Origin: Aeromonas sp. RU39B
GTDB taxonomy: Bacteria; Pseudomonadota; Gammaproteobacteria; Enterobacterales; Aeromonadaceae
NCBI RefSeq assembly: GCF_900156095.1
Contig: NZ_FTMJ01000003.1
Coordinates: forward strand, 310,001-374,000
Direction of reading: 5' to 3'
Length of the DNA: 64,000 bases
Shown here one piece after another: positions 26,745 through 35,749 of this stretch; position 1 is the first letter of the stretch, and the number at the start of each line of letters is the position of its first letter. Both the position numbers and the translations under genes were made by a program. The notes beneath the pieces were generated by a model that saw only the letters and a list, made by a program, of their open reading frames with translations, made no database searches and was not told where the DNA came from.

Positions 26745-27242
26745 TTGGTGTCAGACAACATTGTGGAAAGACATGACGAGGTTTTGGTGGCGTTACGGCA
26801 AATAATCCGCGCCATCGATATGCATTCAAAAAGATTGATCAAAGAAGCCGGGCTGACCGCGCCACAACTGTTGTTACTCAAAGGAATGGCTGAACTGGGA
26901 GAGACGTCGATGAGGCAACTGGCGGATCACACCAATATGAGCCAGGCCACAGCGACAACCATCATGGACCGCTTGGAGAGCAAAGGATTAGTGCGTCGCA
27001 TACGTAGCGAAGATGACAAACGCAAGGTGTTCGCGAGCCTGACAGAAGCCGGAGTGACACTGCTTCGTGACGCCCCGACGCCACTTCAGGAGCACTTTAT
27101 TCGTCGCTTCAAAGGGCTAGCGCAGTGGGAGCAAACCCAACTGCTCTCATCGTTACAGCGAATTTCGGCCATGATGAATGCTGATGCAATAGACGCCGCG
27201 CCGGTACTCAGTGTGCACCCGCTGACCGACGATCAGTCATAA
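26745..27242 (+). CDS. MarR-family transcriptional regulator
   Basis: Dimeric winged-helix DNA-binding protein that usually represses a neighbouring divergent operon and is released by a small ligand. It has about 165 residues. The helix-turn-helix is MRQLADHTNMSQATATTIMD (about 65-84) and the wing is RRIRSEDDKRKVFASLT. No ATG is available at the N-terminus: the frame offers TTG 26745 or GTG 26748, and the only AGGAG is some 20 bases upstream, so the exact start is unsure. Its likely target is the divergent unknown gene plus BCCT transporter. Confidence 0.88.
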   Translation: MVSDNIVERHDEVLVALRQIIRAIDMHSKRLIKEAGLTAPQLLLLKGMAELGETSMRQLADHTNMSQATATTIMDRLESKGLVRRIRSEDDKRKVFASLTEAGVTLLRDAPTPLQEHFIRRFKGLAQWEQTQLLSSLQRISAMMNADAIDAAPVLSVHPLTDDQS

Positions 27243-27268
27243 AAAAGCTCCCATCGGGAGCTTTCTGT
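27243..27268 (+). terminator. Weak terminator after the MarR gene
   Basis: AAAGCTCCC-ATC-GGGAGCTTT stem with a short T-rich tail, between the MarR gene and the convergent DUF416 gene. Confidence 0.6.
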
Positions 27269-27292
27269 CAACCTTGCAAGCAGAGAGGGCAA

Positions 27293-27874
27293 TCAATCCT
27301 CAAGGCTGATACCAATATTGGAGATCCCGCCTTGAGCAGCAAACTGTTTGATGGCCAGAATACGGTCACTGTCGCGCTCGAAGGCGACCTTTTTCAGTAA
27401 CTCAACCTGAAACTCCAGCTCTCCTTCAAAGAGCTCGTGTTCGTAGAGCTCTTCGTCATCCATCTCGCGGTCTTCCAGCATCTCAACAAAGCCAGCGACG
27501 CAGCCCACCGAGGCATAGCTCGACTCTTCGGCCTCTTCGCCCACCCGGCATACCACTGAGTTGTAGGCGCAGCCCAACGCCACACAGGCATCCAGTGCCG
27601 GATAAGCGCCGTAGCTTTCAAACTTGGTCGGGTCCGGAATCTCGTCTTCAAACGCTTCCAAGATAGAGCTCAAGTTCACGCGGGAGCCTTTGACCGTCAG
27701 GTATTCCCACATGTGATCTAGGGTCTGGCGAAACGCCTGAGCACTCCCAAAACCGGATGTTTGGGAGAACAGGGCATAGTTGGGATACATGCGCTCGGCC
27801 AAGGCCAGGGCAAAGACGGTCTGTTGCCAGGGTTGCAGCTCGTTGAGCCGCTTGTAGAACTTGTCACCGAACAC
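27293..27874 (-). CDS. DUF416 family protein (YjaG-like)
   Basis: A 193-residue soluble protein of the YjaG/DUF416 family, which is widespread in gammaproteobacteria and of unknown function. Recognisable features are the N-terminal YKRLNELQPWQQTVFALALA, the central GLYPALDAC-like YGAYPALDACVALGCAY and an acidic C-terminal half rich in Glu. It has no signal peptide or membrane segment. It stands alone, convergent with the MarR gene, starting at 27874 (MFGDKFYKRL) after a GGAG site. Function is not assigned. Confidence 0.85.
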   Translation of the reverse strand: MFGDKFYKRLNELQPWQQTVFALALAERMYPNYALFSQTSGFGSAQAFRQTLDHMWEYLTVKGSRVNLSSILEAFEDEIPDPTKFESYGAYPALDACVALGCAYNSVVCRVGEEAEESSYASVGCVAGFVEMLEDREMDDEELYEHELFEGELEFQVELLKKVAFERDSDRILAIKQFAAQGGISNIGISLED

Positions 27875-28018
27875 GGGAGACTCCTCTTAATCGATTGCCG
27901 CGAATTGTATCGCAAGCAGCCGGTATCGGCGAAATGAAAAGGAGGGCTGGTCGGCTATCTTGTCCTCTCGGAATCGGTAAGATGAAAAGAGATACCGCTC
28001 AAACAAGGACCAACAATA

Positions 28019-28963
28019 ATGAGCCAACGCACCCTGCTGCTGCTAAGTCAGGACAATGCCCAGTATGAACGGCTGATCAAAACCGCCAACCTGCCCCATC
28101 TTCGTATTCTGCGCGCCGACACTCAGGACGAGGCGGCCCGCCTGATTGGGGAGGCCCATATCCTGCTGGCTGAACCGGCCCGAGCCCAACCGCTGCTGGA
28201 ACACGCCCGCAAGCTCACCTGGCTGCAATCGACCTACGCCGGAGTCGATATTCTGGTGCAACCCGGCCAGCGCCGCGATTACCAACTCACCAATGTGCGC
28301 GGCATCTTTGGCCCCTTGATGAGCGAATATGTGTTTGGCCATCTGCTCTCTCTGACTCGTCAGATTGCCAATTACCGCGAGCAGCAGCGGCAGAAACTGT
28401 GGCAGAGCCGTCCTTATGAGAGTTTGGCCGGCAAGACCTTGCTGGTGCTCGGCACCGGCAGCATCGGTCAGCATATTGCCCGCACCGGCCAGCACTTTGG
28501 CATGAAGGTGCTCGGTGTCAGCCGCAGTGGCCGCGAGCGGGAGGGATTTTCGCAGGTGTATCAATTGCCGGCACTGGATCGGTTGCTGCCGCAGGCCGAC
28601 GTGATTGTAAGCGTGCTCCCCTCCACCCGGGAGACCCGCCATTTGTTCAACGCCACCCGTTTTGGCCAGATGAAATCGAGCGCCATCTTCTTTAACGTCG
28701 GGCGCGGCTCGGCAGTCGATAGCGAGGCGCTGCTGATGGCCCTGCGCACCGGCAAGCTCGGCTATGCGGTACTCGATGTATTCGAGCAGGAGCCGCTAGC
28801 GGCAGAGAGTCCACTGTGGCCACAGCCCAATCTCGTAATCACGCCACACAACAGCGCTTACAGCTTCCCCGAGGATGTGGCACAGATCTTCGTGCGTAAC
28901 TACATCCGCTATATCGAGGGGCAGCCGCTGGAGGGCAAGATCGATTTCGACAAGGGTTACTGA
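28019..28963 (+). CDS. D-2-hydroxyacid dehydrogenase (GhrA-like)
   Basis: NAD(P)-dependent oxidoreductase that interconverts 2-keto acids such as glyoxylate or hydroxypyruvate with D-hydroxyacids. It has 314 residues. The Rossmann motif LGTGSIGQHIA lies in the middle, with the catalytic Arg in NVGRGSAVD, the Glu in DVFEQEPL and the His in ITPHNSAYS. A short ribosome site (AGGA) precedes ATG 28019. No operon partner; the downstream hairpin mainly terminates rnpB from the other side. The substrate cannot be told from sequence. Confidence 0.9.
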   Translation: MSQRTLLLLSQDNAQYERLIKTANLPHLRILRADTQDEAARLIGEAHILLAEPARAQPLLEHARKLTWLQSTYAGVDILVQPGQRRDYQLTNVRGIFGPLMSEYVFGHLLSLTRQIANYREQQRQKLWQSRPYESLAGKTLLVLGTGSIGQHIARTGQHFGMKVLGVSRSGREREGFSQVYQLPALDRLLPQADVIVSVLPSTRETRHLFNATRFGQMKSSAIFFNVGRGSAVDSEALLMALRTGKLGYAVLDVFEQEPLAAESPLWPQPNLVITPHNSAYSFPEDVAQIFVRNYIRYIEGQPLEGKIDFDKGY

Positions 28964-28968
28964 CACAC

Positions 28969-29006
28969 AAAAAGTTGAGGCCCGACATCGCTGTCGGGCC
29001 TCAATA
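28969..29006. terminator. Terminator of rnpB, shared with the dehydrogenase gene
   Basis: TTGAGGCCCGACA-TCGC-TGTCGGGCCTCAA is a perfect 13-bp stem. On the minus strand it is followed by CTTTTTG, so it is a strong rnpB terminator; on the plus strand the T-tract is poor. Confidence 0.88.
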
Positions 29007-29010
29007 ATAG

Positions 29011-29394
<384 letters not shown>

Positions 29395-29402
29395 GGGCGC
29401 GG

Positions 29403-29432
29403 ATTATAGCCTTCCTTTTACGCTCAGGTAAA
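29403..29432 (-). promoter_or_regulatory. rnpB promoter
   Basis: Perfect -10 TATAAT (29403-29408 on the minus strand) about nine bases before the inferred RNA 5' end, with a TTTACC-like -35 (29427-29432) at 18 bases. Confidence 0.7.
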
Positions 29433-29451
29433 CCAACATCGGCCGCAGGGC

Positions 29452-30285
29452 TTAGAAATGTTCCAGCCCATACTTGTAAAGGGCGTTCTTTTTCACGTCG
29501 TGGATCTCGGCGCACAGGGCAGCTGCCTTCTTCAGCGGCAACTCGGCTACCAGCAAACCGAGGGTACGAATCGCCTCGGCAGGCAGATCGTCACTCTCTT
29601 TGCGCGCCCCCGCCACCACCAGCACCATCTCGCCCTTGACGCGATTGTCATCTTCCGCGAGCCAGGTCAGCAGCTCGGAAGCCGGCAACCCATGGATGCT
29701 CTCAAAGGTCTTGGTCAGCTCTCGGGCCAGCACCACCTGACGCTCGCCCAGAATCCGGGCGATCGCCTCAATGGTGTCGGTCACCCGGCGTGGGGATTCA
29801 TAGAACACCAGAGTACGCGGCTCGTCGACCAGCGCCTGCAGCTTGTCATCCCGCCCCTTGGCTTTGGCGGGCAAAAAACCCTCGAAGGCGAAGCGGTCAG
29901 TGGGCAGGCCGGCGGCTGACAGCGCCGTGATAGCGGCGCACGGACCAGGCAGTGGCACCACTTTAACCCCGGCTTCGCGACAGCGGGTGACCAAGTGATA
30001 TCCGGGATCACTGATGAGCGGCGTACCAGCGTCGGAGACTAATGCGATATTTTTTCCTTCCCGAATGCGGCCAATCAGCACCTCGGCTTTCTGCTGCTCG
30101 TTGTGATCATGCAGGGCAAAGGTCGGCACTGAAATCTGGTAATGCGCCAGCAAAATACCGGTATGGCGGGTATCTTCGGCAGCAATCAGATCCACCCGGC
30201 GCAGGGTGTCGAGGGCACGCTGGGTAATGTCGGCCAGATTTCCGATCGGGGTGGGAACGATATAAAGAGTGGGGATGTCGTTCAT
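29452..30285 (-). CDS. rsmI: 16S rRNA 2'-O-methyltransferase RsmI (C1402)
   Basis: Methylates the ribose of C1402 in the ribosomal P-site, using SAM. It has 277 residues of the tetrapyrrole-methylase fold. Motifs are [14 protein letters not shown] (about 8-21), [12 protein letters not shown] and the SAM site [13 protein letters not shown], then FYESPRR. The start is MNDIPTLY at 30285. It is divergent from lpoA, as in E. coli, with an 81-bp shared control region. Confidence 0.96.
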   Translation of the reverse strand: MNDIPTLYIVPTPIGNLADITQRALDTLRRVDLIAAEDTRHTGILLAHYQISVPTFALHDHNEQQKAEVLIGRIREGKNIALVSDAGTPLISDPGYHLVTRCREAGVKVVPLPGPCAAITALSAAGLPTDRFAFEGFLPAKAKGRDDKLQALVDEPRTLVFYESPRRVTDTIEAIARILGERQVVLARELTKTFESIHGLPASELLTWLAEDDNRVKGEMVLVVAGARKESDDLPAEAIRTLGLLVAELPLKKAAALCAEIHDVKKNALYKYGLEHF

Positions 30286-30302
30286 GGGGTCTCCGCGTGC
30301 CC

Positions 30303-30341
30303 CGACAATTGTGTCGCCATAGTGGCACGTTTACACTATGG
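30303..30341. promoter_or_regulatory. rsmI-lpoA divergent control region with two inverted repeats
   Basis: CGACA-ATTG-TGTCG (30303-30316) is directly followed by CCATAGTG-N9-CACTATGG (30317-30341), a perfect 8-bp inverted repeat. A plausible lpoA promoter overlaps it: TTGTGT (30309-30314), 17-base spacer, TACACT (30332-30337). Confidence 0.55.
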
Positions 30342-30366
30342 GGAATTTTCAGACACGGGTCGGGGT

Positions 30367-32313
30367 ATGAACTTGAACCGGTTTACAAAACAGCTAAGTG
30401 TAACACGACTCGCCGGCATCCTGCTTGCCGGTATCCTGGTCACCGCCTGCGCCTCTGGCCCGGGCAGTGAAGAGCCCAAAGGGGTCCCGTCGCCGTTCAG
30501 CCGGGTCACCAAGGAGGCGTCTTGGTATCTGGATCAGGTCGACGACCAGAAACCGCAAGACGCCTTTACCTGGCAGATCCTGGCGGCGCGCAGCTATCTT
30601 GCTACCGGCAAGCCGGCTGAAGCGGCCAAGCTGCTCAAGGCCCTGCGCAAGCAAGCCAAGAGCGCCGCACAGTTTGCCCAGTTGCAGTTGCTCGAAGCTC
30701 ATGTGGTGCTCGCCAAGGGTAATGCCAAGGGCGCACTGGCGCTGCTTGGCAAAAAGCCGGCCACCAAGCTGGATGTCGATACCGATAAAGACTGGTATCT
30801 GCAACGCGCCGCCCTGCAGCTCGACAACAAGGATCGCTTTGGCGCAGCCAAGAGCCTGATTGCGCTCGATCCGTTGTTGCAAGAAGAGGCGCTCAAAGAG
30901 AACCACCGCCAGATCTGGGTGCTGTTGCAAGGCATGACCCCGGCAACCCTGCAGTCACTGCAGGACGCAGCCCCGCCAGATGTCACCACCGGTTGGTTGC
31001 AACTGGCCGAGCTGGTCAATCAATACGGAGCCCAGCCCGATCAGCTGGTGCGTCAGCTGCATCTGTGGAAACGCAGTTTCCCGAAACACCCGGCATTGGG
31101 TGACATGCCGGCGGGCCTAGACAAGCTGCTGGAGGTCGAGTTGACCACTCCGCTGCAAGCCGCCGTCATGCTGCCGCTGTCGGGCAACCTTGCCGTGCAG
31201 GGTCAGGCGATTCAAAACGGGATCCTGATGTCTTACAAGCAGAGCGGCGGCCAGCTCAAGGTGAAGTTCTACGACACCCAGGCGCATGCCATTCCCGCTC
31301 TGTATAGCCAGGCGCTTAAAGACGGTGCCGACATCATCATCGGCCCGCTGCTCAAAGACCGTGTGCAAGAGCTGATGACGCTCAAGCCGACCATTCCGGT
31401 ACTGGCCCTCAACGAGATCGACAAACCGGTCACCGGCGACAAGTACTACTACTTCTCGCTCTCTGCCGCGTCCGATGCCGCTCAGGCCGCCCGTTATCTG
31501 CACGAGCAGGGCTATCGTCAGCCACTGGTGCTGGCGGCGCAGGATCGTATCGGCTATGCCAGCGTGCAGAGCTTCGACAAAGCCTGGCAGGAAGCGAGCG
31601 GTGGCCGCGCCATCATCGCCACCTTTGGCGGTCGTCAGGAGATTGAAGGCATGGTGCGCAGCGCCCTGAGCGGCAAGGCTGCGGCAGGCCGGATCCAGCC
31701 GGTGGCCAGCAATGAGGCTGAGCAGCACAATACCTTCAACGGTATCGACGCCGCCTACATCGTCGGCAACCCGACCGAGACCCGCTCCATCAAGCCCTAC
31801 ATCGACTTCAACGTCAGTCAGGCCAAGGGGGGACTTGCCACCTTTACCGCTGCGCGCGGTTATGACAGTGCCAGCCGCGAAGTGCTGCCGGAGCTCAACG
31901 GGCTGCATATCTCTGACATGCCGCTGCTACTGGGTCACAACGACGATATTCTGCAGCAGGTCCAGGTGCTGTGGCCGCAGTTGCAAGGTGACAACCTGCG
32001 TCTGTTCGCCATGGGCTATGATGCCTTTACCCTGACCAGCAAGCTGCAGCAGTTGCGCGCATCGCCCTCCCTGTCCCTGTCCGGTCTCACTGGTCAGATC
32101 AGTGTTGACCCGAGCGGTGTCATCCTGCGGCAACCTGTCTGGGGTGTATATAACAACGGCATCGTCCGTGACGGCTCTCTGCCGCCGCCGGCGACCGACA
32201 CCAGCAACCAGACCGGCACCAGCAATGAAGCAACTCCTCAACCGGATGCAGCAACGCCTGAGCAGCCTGCTGCAAGCGGGGACAACACGGATCAGCAAGG
32301 GCAGGCACTTTGA
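30367..32313 (+). CDS. lpoA: Penicillin-binding protein activator LpoA, outer-membrane lipoprotein
   Basis: Outer-membrane lipoprotein that reaches through the periplasm to activate the peptidoglycan synthase PBP1A. It has 648 residues from ATG 30367. The signal peptide ends in the lipobox LVTAC with C28 as the lipidated residue; the next residue is Ala, consistent with outer-membrane sorting. An N-terminal TPR-like helical domain (to about 255) and a C-terminal periplasmic-binding-protein-like domain (MLPLSGNLAVQGQAIQNGIL onward) follow. The low-complexity tail is rich in Thr, Gln and Pro. yraN overlaps its 3' end. Confidence 0.94.
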   Translation: MNLNRFTKQLSVTRLAGILLAGILVTACASGPGSEEPKGVPSPFSRVTKEASWYLDQVDDQKPQDAFTWQILAARSYLATGKPAEAAKLLKALRKQAKSAAQFAQLQLLEAHVVLAKGNAKGALALLGKKPATKLDVDTDKDWYLQRAALQLDNKDRFGAAKSLIALDPLLQEEALKENHRQIWVLLQGMTPATLQSLQDAAPPDVTTGWLQLAELVNQYGAQPDQLVRQLHLWKRSFPKHPALGDMPAGLDKLLEVELTTPLQAAVMLPLSGNLAVQGQAIQNGILMSYKQSGGQLKVKFYDTQAHAIPALYSQALKDGADIIIGPLLKDRVQELMTLKPTIPVLALNEIDKPVTGDKYYYFSLSAASDAAQAARYLHEQGYRQPLVLAAQDRIGYASVQSFDKAWQEASGGRAIIATFGGRQEIEGMVRSALSGKAAAGRIQPVASNEAEQHNTFNGIDAAYIVGNPTETRSIKPYIDFNVSQAKGGLATFTAARGYDSASREVLPELNGLHISDMPLLLGHNDDILQQVQVLWPQLQGDNLRLFAMGYDAFTLTSKLQQLRASPSLSLSGLTGQISVDPSGVILRQPVWGVYNNGIVRDGSLPPPATDTSNQTGTSNEATPQPDAATPEQPAASGDNTDQQGQAL

Positions 32314-32626
32314 GCTGATCGCTGAAAAGAGGCTGCAGGCCGCAGGCCTGCAACCTCTTTGGCGCAATTATCGCTGCCGTGGCGGCGAAATTGACCTTAT
32401 CATGCGCCACGACCAGACCTTGGTATTTGTTGAAGTGCGCCACCGAGCCGATCGCGGCCATGGTGGCGCTGCTGCGTCTATCACCCGCAGCAAACAACAA
32501 AAAGTGCAACTGGCGGCCCGCCATTACCTGCAACAACATGGATTGAACGAGGCTCAGCAAGCCTGTCGCTTCGATGTTGTGGTGTTTGAGGGGGAGCTGC
32601 CGGAGTGGATCCAGAATGCGTTTTAA
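32225..32626 (+). CDS. yraN: UPF0102 (YraN) nuclease-fold protein
   Basis: Small protein with a restriction-endonuclease-like fold; function not established. It has 133 residues if ATG 32225 is used. The conserved core is FELIAEKRLQAAGL, then RGGEIDLIMRHDQTLVFVEVRHR, carrying the E-D-ExK nuclease-type residues, and AAASITRSKQQK. The start lies 89 bases inside lpoA in another frame; an alternative ATG is at 32246. Neither has a clear ribosome site, suggesting coupling to lpoA translation. diaA follows 9 bp later. Confidence 0.88.
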   Translation: MKQLLNRMQQRLSSLLQAGTTRISKGRHFELIAEKRLQAAGLQPLWRNYRCRGGEIDLIMRHDQTLVFVEVRHRADRGHGGAAASITRSKQQKVQLAARHYLQQHGLNEAQQACRFDVVVFEGELPEWIQNAF

Positions 32627-32635
32627 GAGGAAAAG

Positions 32636-33226
32636 ATGACAGACCGCATCAAAGAGAATTACACCGAAAGCATCCAGACCAAGATCGCTGCCGCTGAAGG
32701 ATTGCATGACGCCATTCATACTGCGGCTCAGATGATCACCATCTGCCTGCTCAACGGTAACAAGGTGCTGTCCTGTGGCAACGGACCCTCTGCGGCGCTG
32801 GCCCAGCTGTTCATTGCCGAACTGATGAACCGCTATGAGACCGAGCGCCCTTCCCTGCCGGGGCTGGCACTGACCCCGGACATGGCCACCATCAGCGCCA
32901 TTGCCACCGATACCGGCTTTGAAGAGGTGTATGCCAAGCAGATCCGCGCACTCGGGCAACCGGGGGATATTCTGCTGGCGGTGACCACCTCCGGTCACAG
33001 CCGCAGCCTTATCAAAGCGGCTGAAGCGGCGCTGTCGCGCGACATGACCATCGTGGTGCTCAGCGGCGGCGACGGCGGCGAGATTGCCGGTCTGCTCGGC
33101 CCGAATGATGTGGAGATCCGCGTGCCGTCGGCTCGTTCACCGAGAATTCTTGAGGTGCACCTGTTGACCCTGCACTGTCTCTGTGATCTCATCGACCAGA
33201 CACTTTTCCCGCAACAGGAAGATTGA
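32636..33226 (+). CDS. diaA: DnaA initiator-associating protein DiaA (SIS domain)
   Basis: Homotetrameric SIS-fold protein that binds several DnaA molecules and promotes timely initiation at oriC. It has 196 residues. The SIS domain shows [13 protein letters not shown] (about 46-58) and [14 protein letters not shown]. The related sugar isomerase GmhA is the main alternative, but the yraN-diaA-dolP context supports DiaA. GGAAAAG ribosome site, ATG 32636. dolP starts 3 bp after the stop. Confidence 0.93.
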   Translation: MTDRIKENYTESIQTKIAAAEGLHDAIHTAAQMITICLLNGNKVLSCGNGPSAALAQLFIAELMNRYETERPSLPGLALTPDMATISAIATDTGFEEVYAKQIRALGQPGDILLAVTTSGHSRSLIKAAEAALSRDMTIVVLSGGDGGEIAGLLGPNDVEIRVPSARSPRILEVHLLTLHCLCDLIDQTLFPQQED

Positions 33227-33229
33227 ACG

Positions 33230-33808
33230 ATGAAGAAGACTAGCCTTCTGATTGCTCTTTTGACCAGCGCCCTGCTGTTGCAGGGGTGTGCTGCAGTGAT
33301 TGCCGGCGGCGCTGCCACCACCGCCAAGGTAGCTGGCGATCGCAGAACCTTTGGTGCCCAGTGGGACGATCAGTCGATCGAGCTCAAAGCGGCGAACCTG
33401 ATCGCTGACCAAAAGCAAATGGCCGATGCCAGCAAGATCAGCGTCTACAGCAATAATGGGCGCGTGCTGCTGATTGGCCAGACACCGACTGACGCCTACA
33501 AGCAGGAAGCAGGCCGCATCGTCAGCCGTATTCAGGGCGTGCGCCACGTCTATAACGAGTTGCAGATCGGTCGCCCGGTCAATATCAGCGTACGCAGCAA
33601 TGACACCTGGATCACCTCCAAGGTGCGGGCTGACATGCTGGGGACCAAGAACTTCGACAGCGGTAAGGTCAAGGTGGTCACCGAGAACGGTGTCGTCTAT
33701 CTGATTGGTCTGGTGACTCGTCAGGAAGGTGAAAAGGCCGTCGAAATCGCACGCCGCGTCAGCGGTGTGAAGCGGGTAGTTAAAGCCTTCGAATTTGCCC
33801 AGAACTGA
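33230..33808 (+). CDS. dolP: Outer-membrane lipoprotein DolP with two BON domains
   Basis: Outer-membrane lipoprotein that binds anionic phospholipids at division sites and supports outer-membrane integrity and BAM function. It has 192 residues. The lipobox LLQGC puts C20 as the lipidated cysteine. Two BON domains are seen at about 45-115 (ISVYSNNGRVLLIGQTP) and 120-190 (VKVVTENGVVYLIGLV). Last gene of the lpoA operon, closed by a terminator. Confidence 0.95.
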   Translation: MKKTSLLIALLTSALLLQGCAAVIAGGAATTAKVAGDRRTFGAQWDDQSIELKAANLIADQKQMADASKISVYSNNGRVLLIGQTPTDAYKQEAGRIVSRIQGVRHVYNELQIGRPVNISVRSNDTWITSKVRADMLGTKNFDSGKVKVVTENGVVYLIGLVTRQEGEKAVEIARRVSGVKRVVKAFEFAQN

Positions 33809-33827
33809 CAATAGCTGTCACAGAGAC

Positions 33828-33860
33828 AAAAAACGCAGCCGATTGGCTGCGTTTTCTTTT
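33828..33860. terminator. Bidirectional terminator between dolP and sspB
   Basis: AAAAACGCAGCC-GATT-GGCTGCGTTTTCTTTT between convergent genes. Confidence 0.9.
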
Positions 33861-33868
33861 GGCGTCAA

Positions 33869-34297
33869 TTACTTGATGACCTTAAGGCTGGGACGGCCAC
33901 CGGGTCTCGGCGGCTGTGGACCGTCACCTTCGGCGGGAGCCTCATCATCATCCTTTTCAAGCCAGGCTTCATAGCCGGGCTCGGGAGGAAACACGGTTCC
34001 CACGCCATTTTCACGGGCATGGATGGCAACCACGGCCGCCATCGGCACATACACCTGCTGCGCCACCCCGCCAAAACGAGCGCTGAAGCTGATGGCTTCA
34101 TTGTCCATCTGATAACCGCCCACGGCGCGTGGCGCGATATTGAGGACAATCTGCCCGTTCTGGACATACTGCATGGGGACCATCACATGCGGGACATTGA
34201 CGTTGACCACCAAATGAGGAGTCAAGTCATTGTCCAGCAGCCAGTCATAAAACGCCCGCAGCAGATAAGGGCGGCTGGGCGTCATCATCATTTCCAT
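33869..34297 (-). CDS. sspB: ClpXP adaptor SspB
   Basis: Delivers ssrA-tagged peptides and N-RseA to ClpXP. It has 142 residues. The substrate-binding domain occupies residues 6-115 (RPYLLRAFYDWLLDNDLTPH, then APRAVGG and FGGVAQQVYVPM). A flexible acidic/proline linker and the ClpX-docking tail GGRPSLKVIK follow. In the same operon as sspA, 2 bp downstream. Together with degS in this window it links to sigma-E control, since SspB handles cleaved RseA. Confidence 0.97.
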   Translation of the reverse strand: MEMMMTPSRPYLLRAFYDWLLDNDLTPHLVVNVNVPHVMVPMQYVQNGQIVLNIAPRAVGGYQMDNEAISFSARFGGVAQQVYVPMAAVVAIHARENGVGTVFPPEPGYEAWLEKDDDEAPAEGDGPQPPRPGGRPSLKVIK

Positions 34298-34299
34298 GC

Positions 34300-34929
34300 T
34301 TATGCACCGAGACGAATTTCGCGCTCGGCCTCAGTGAGGGATGCCTGGAAGGATTCACGTTCGAACAGGCGCACCATGTAAGCCTTGAGCTCCTTGGCAC
34401 CACGACCGGTCAGGTCGATACCGAGGGTCGGCAAACGCCACAGCAGCGGTGCCATATAGCAATCCACCAGACCGAACTCTTCGCTCATGAAATAGGGCAT
34501 CTCGGTGAAGATAGGCGCGATAGCCAGCAGGTTATCACGCAGTTCGTTACGCGCAGCTTCAACGTCCACACCGCTCATGATCTTGTCAGCCAGCGAGTAC
34601 CAGTCGAGTTCGATGCGATGCATCATCAGACGGCTGTTACCGCGCGCCACCGGGTAAACCGGCATCAGCGGCGGATGGGGGAAGCGCTCGTCCAGATATT
34701 CCATAATGATGCGCGAGGTATACAGCGCCAGCTCGCGATCCACCAAGGTCGGAACAGTGTTGTACGGGTTCAGTTCGGCCAGCTCTTCCGGCAGATTATC
34801 CATATCAACCTGGCAAATATCGACACTGACGCCCTTTTCGGCCAGCACGATGCGCACCTGATGGCTGAACATATCATTGGCACCGGAAAACAGCGTCATC
34901 ACAGAACGCTTATTGGCAGCTACAGCCAT
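34300..34929 (-). CDS. sspA: Stringent starvation protein A (GST fold, RNA polymerase-associated)
   Basis: Binds RNA polymerase and alters promoter choice in stationary phase and acid stress. It has 209 residues with a glutathione-S-transferase fold. The N-terminal thioredoxin-like part is MTLFSGANDMFSHQVRIVLA onward; the helical C-terminal part contains the conserved surface segment around LVDCYMAPLLWRLP. No glutathione-binding catalytic residue is obvious, as usual for SspA. sspB follows after 2 bp. Confidence 0.96.
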   Translation of the reverse strand: MAVAANKRSVMTLFSGANDMFSHQVRIVLAEKGVSVDICQVDMDNLPEELAELNPYNTVPTLVDRELALYTSRIIMEYLDERFPHPPLMPVYPVARGNSRLMMHRIELDWYSLADKIMSGVDVEAARNELRDNLLAIAPIFTEMPYFMSEEFGLVDCYMAPLLWRLPTLGIDLTGRGAKELKAYMVRLFERESFQASLTEAEREIRLGA

Positions 34930-34944
34930 TGACCCCTCCAGTCA

Positions 34945-34989
34945 TTAAAAAGCAGAAACGGCAATGAAGCGATGGGCTTCATTGCCGTA
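34945..34989 (-). terminator. Terminator of petABC
   Basis: Minus-strand stem ACGGCAATGAAGC/GCTTCATTGCCGT followed by a T-rich stretch (TTTCTGCTTTTTAATG). It separates petC from sspA. Confidence 0.82.
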
Positions 34990-35014
34990 CACAATTTTAC
35001 CCTTTTCTGGTCGC

Positions 35015-35749
35015 TTAGTGAACGTCGCGCCAGTATTCCTTCTTCAACAGTACGGTAAGGATGAAGAAGATCACGATGAACCCCAGTACCCAGAAGCCCA
35101 GGCGTTCACGCTCAAGCTGGACGGGCTCACCCGAATAGACGAGGAAGTTTACCAGATCGAGCACCGTCTGGTCATATTCTTCCGGACTTAGTTCACCGTT
35201 TCCGTCAGAAACTATGCTGTGCGGCACCTTTACCTCCTCACCATTGACCACTTCAGTGGCGTAATGCAGGCGTGGAGTCCCTTGCAGCGGCTCCAGCACA
35301 TGAGGCATGGCAACGGAAGGAAATAGCAGGTTGTTGACGCCGGTCGGACGCGACGGGTCCACATAGAACGAGTGCAGATAGGTATAAAGCCAGTCGGCAC
35401 CGCGTACGCGCGCTACCAGAGTCAGATCCGGTGGCGGAGCCCCAAACCACTTGGCAGCTTCCTTGTCAGAGACCGCATTTTTCATCAAGTCGCCCATCTT
35501 GGCGCCATTGAAGATGATGTTCTCCTTCATCAGATCCTCAGGAATGCCGAGATCCTCGGCCACCCGGTTATAGCGTTGATACTGGGTGCTGTGGCAGCCA
35601 AAACAGTAGTTCATGAAGGTGGTCAGCCCGCGCTGCAGCGATGCTTTATCCGTCAGATCGTAGGCCGCCTTGTCAAGTTTAACTGCGTCACCGGACGCCA
35701 TGACCAGGGAGGGCAACAGGGCGAGCATGGCAATGATCATTTTTTTCAT
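35015..35749 (-). CDS. petC: Cytochrome c1 of the bc1 complex
   Basis: Haem c subunit of ubiquinol-cytochrome c reductase; passes electrons from the Rieske centre to cytochrome c in the periplasm. It has 244 residues. A signal peptide (MKKMIIAMLALLPSLVMA) is followed by the haem site CFGCH with C49, C52 and H53. A single C-terminal membrane anchor (FWVLGFIVIFFILTVLL) precedes the basic end. It overlaps petB by ATGA. Third gene of petABC. Confidence 0.96.
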   Translation of the reverse strand: MKKMIIAMLALLPSLVMASGDAVKLDKAAYDLTDKASLQRGLTTFMNYCFGCHSTQYQRYNRVAEDLGIPEDLMKENIIFNGAKMGDLMKNAVSDKEAAKWFGAPPPDLTLVARVRGADWLYTYLHSFYVDPSRPTGVNNLLFPSVAMPHVLEPLQGTPRLHYATEVVNGEEVKVPHSIVSDGNGELSPEEYDQTVLDLVNFLVYSGEPVQLERERLGFWVLGFIVIFFILTVLLKKEYWRDVH

